Shown here: positions 16,054-16,923 of the stretch, piece after piece
Position numbering within the stretch: the stretch's first letter is position 1
Layout of the letters: every line of letters starts with the position of its first letter
Source of the DNA: Paraglomus occultum
Lineage: Eukaryota; Glomeromycota; Glomeromycetes; Paraglomerales; Paraglomeraceae
Assembly (NCBI GenBank): GCA_910592205.1
Contig: CAJVPJ010000775.1
Location: 1-16,923, forward strand
Reading direction: 5' to 3'
DNA length: 16,923 nt
The notes under the pieces: model-generated
Told to the model about the DNA's origin: nothing
Databases searched by the model: none
Seen by the model: the letters and a program-made list of their open reading frames with translations, nothing else
Made by a program: the position numbers and the translations under genes

Positions 16054-16923
16054 AGGTTTTATCTGTAGAAGGGAATGTTAATCGAGATACTGTAATGCAA
16101 ACAGTGTAAATAGATAATGTGACATATGGACTTACCCTAGCCCAAAATATATATGCATCGCAAAATGGAGTTTGTTTAGTTACTAGTAACTGCGAAGCAA
16201 AAAATAAAGCTTTATTACTATTACTTTGTGGTTAAAATCACTTATATTAAAATGTGTACCTACCGAAATGTATTCCACGAAGCGCGATTGACGCATTATA
16301 TGAACCTATAATTACCCTAACTCCCGTGCCTTCAAATATCTCGTAACTTGTGATCGATAACTCCCGAAATTTTTTCAAACGTAATTTTCTACAAAACCAC
16401 TCCGTATTTTTCACTCAAACTTTTTCCTGACTTTACATTTCCAAAGGAACCCATAGAGGAGAATAGGTAACATATGTTTTTATCATAGGACTGTGATTCT
16501 TTACTTTAAGTTCCACTTAGTGTGCGGGACACCTAAAAGAAGAAATTAGCAGGAGAGAAAAAAATATTATTAATATAGGTAAAAATTTGATTAATTTGTT
16601 ATCTAGCATTTTTTTTATTTAATTTTTTCGATAATTTCTTCAAGGATGTTTATTGACTCTAAACTTTCATCTAGAAAAAATCTGAAAACCAGAAGTTTTG
16701 TTCTGATCACTTATTAATCACATGACATTCGTCCAATAAAATTCTTTAAAATCATAATGCAAATTTCGCTTTATTTCGAAGTCTGCAATAAACTCCGGGT
16801 CAAAATCATCTCTGTGTAAACTCGGAATTAATGTTGCACATACTTGCTTATCCCTTAGACTGTTTTCCGTTCAAATTTGAACGGAATTTTGATTCACTGA
16901 CAAAATCGCTTTATATCTCCTTT
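16054..16923. other. AT-rich DNA with transposon-like character at the right edge
   Basis: No gene seen. TAACTCCCG occurs twice (16319-16327 and 16359-16367) around CTCGTAACTTGTGATCGATA, wording that recalls non-coding ends of fungal DNA transposons (impression only). A 14-base perfect palindrome AGTTACTAGTAACT is at 16178-16191. Confidence 0.35.
16865..16886. repeat. 22-base perfect palindrome
   Basis: The half-site TTCCGTTCAAA is followed directly by its exact reverse complement, with the centre between 16875 and 16876. It could be an operator-like protein binding site, a foldback tip or part of a transposon end continuing beyond the window. Confidence 0.8.

Noticed and set aside
1-16923. 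CRISPR array, bacterial operon or phage-type defence system
   Set aside because: No regularly spaced direct repeats, no ribosome-binding sites, and the spliced gene shows the DNA is eukaryotic.

Overview
The window looks like AT-rich nuclear DNA from a filamentous fungus. Intergenic DNA is very AT-rich and the recognisable genes are more GC-balanced. The one multi-exon gene has introns of 68-75 bases with GTAAG/GTAAT-type donors, CTAAC/CTAAT branch-point-like boxes (a perfect TACTAAC in the last intron) and TAG or AAG acceptors. Gene density is low, about four convincing protein genes in 17 kb, with decayed transposon-like sequence between them. A signal-anchored Gly-rich protein carrying an Ear1/Ssh4-like SPRY domain also fits a fungus. 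The overall style suggests an early-diverging lineage such as Glomeromycotina/Mucoromycota, but that placement is inference.

Layout, left to right. 1-373: possible right end of a copia-like LTR. 405-720: a diverged short repeat. 1475-2933 (minus): five-exon low-specificity L-threonine aldolase (glycine biosynthesis) with a mitochondrial-presequence-like N-terminus and an overlapping upstream ORF at its start. 2934-6185: gene-poor, holding one diverged local duplication (about 4796-5313) with a doubtful small Cys-containing ORF. 6248-6625 (plus): a 125-residue protein with signal peptide, Gly/Ser-rich stretch, one membrane segment and a Cys/Arg tail. 8123-8442: a 320-base MITE-like element with 13-base perfect terminal inverted repeats flanked by TA. 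8894-10126 (plus): a 410-residue paralogue of the 125-residue protein that adds a cytosolic linker and a SPRY domain; its leader is an imperfect tandem duplication reaching the start codon. 10127-12479: gene-poor, with one possible CxxC...CxxC mini-ORF. 12535-13497 (plus): a 320-residue Thr-rich protein with two C-terminal membrane segments. 13498-16923: no convincing gene, but twin adjacent hairpins, two clusters of a CTATACAGTCAC-like 12-mer and a 22-base perfect palindrome.

The genes do not form a pathway. The one real relationship is the same-strand pair at 6248 and 8894. They share the architecture signal peptide / Gly-rich ectodomain / aromatic-Cys collar / membrane segment / Cys-Arg juxtamembrane cluster, and only one carries the cytosolic SPRY module. 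The long copy resembles the yeast Ssh4/Ear1 family of membrane-anchored adaptors for the Rsp5 ubiquitin ligase. The short copy would be the same membrane unit without the recognition domain, a natural candidate for a modulator or decoy, although nothing in the sequence proves that.
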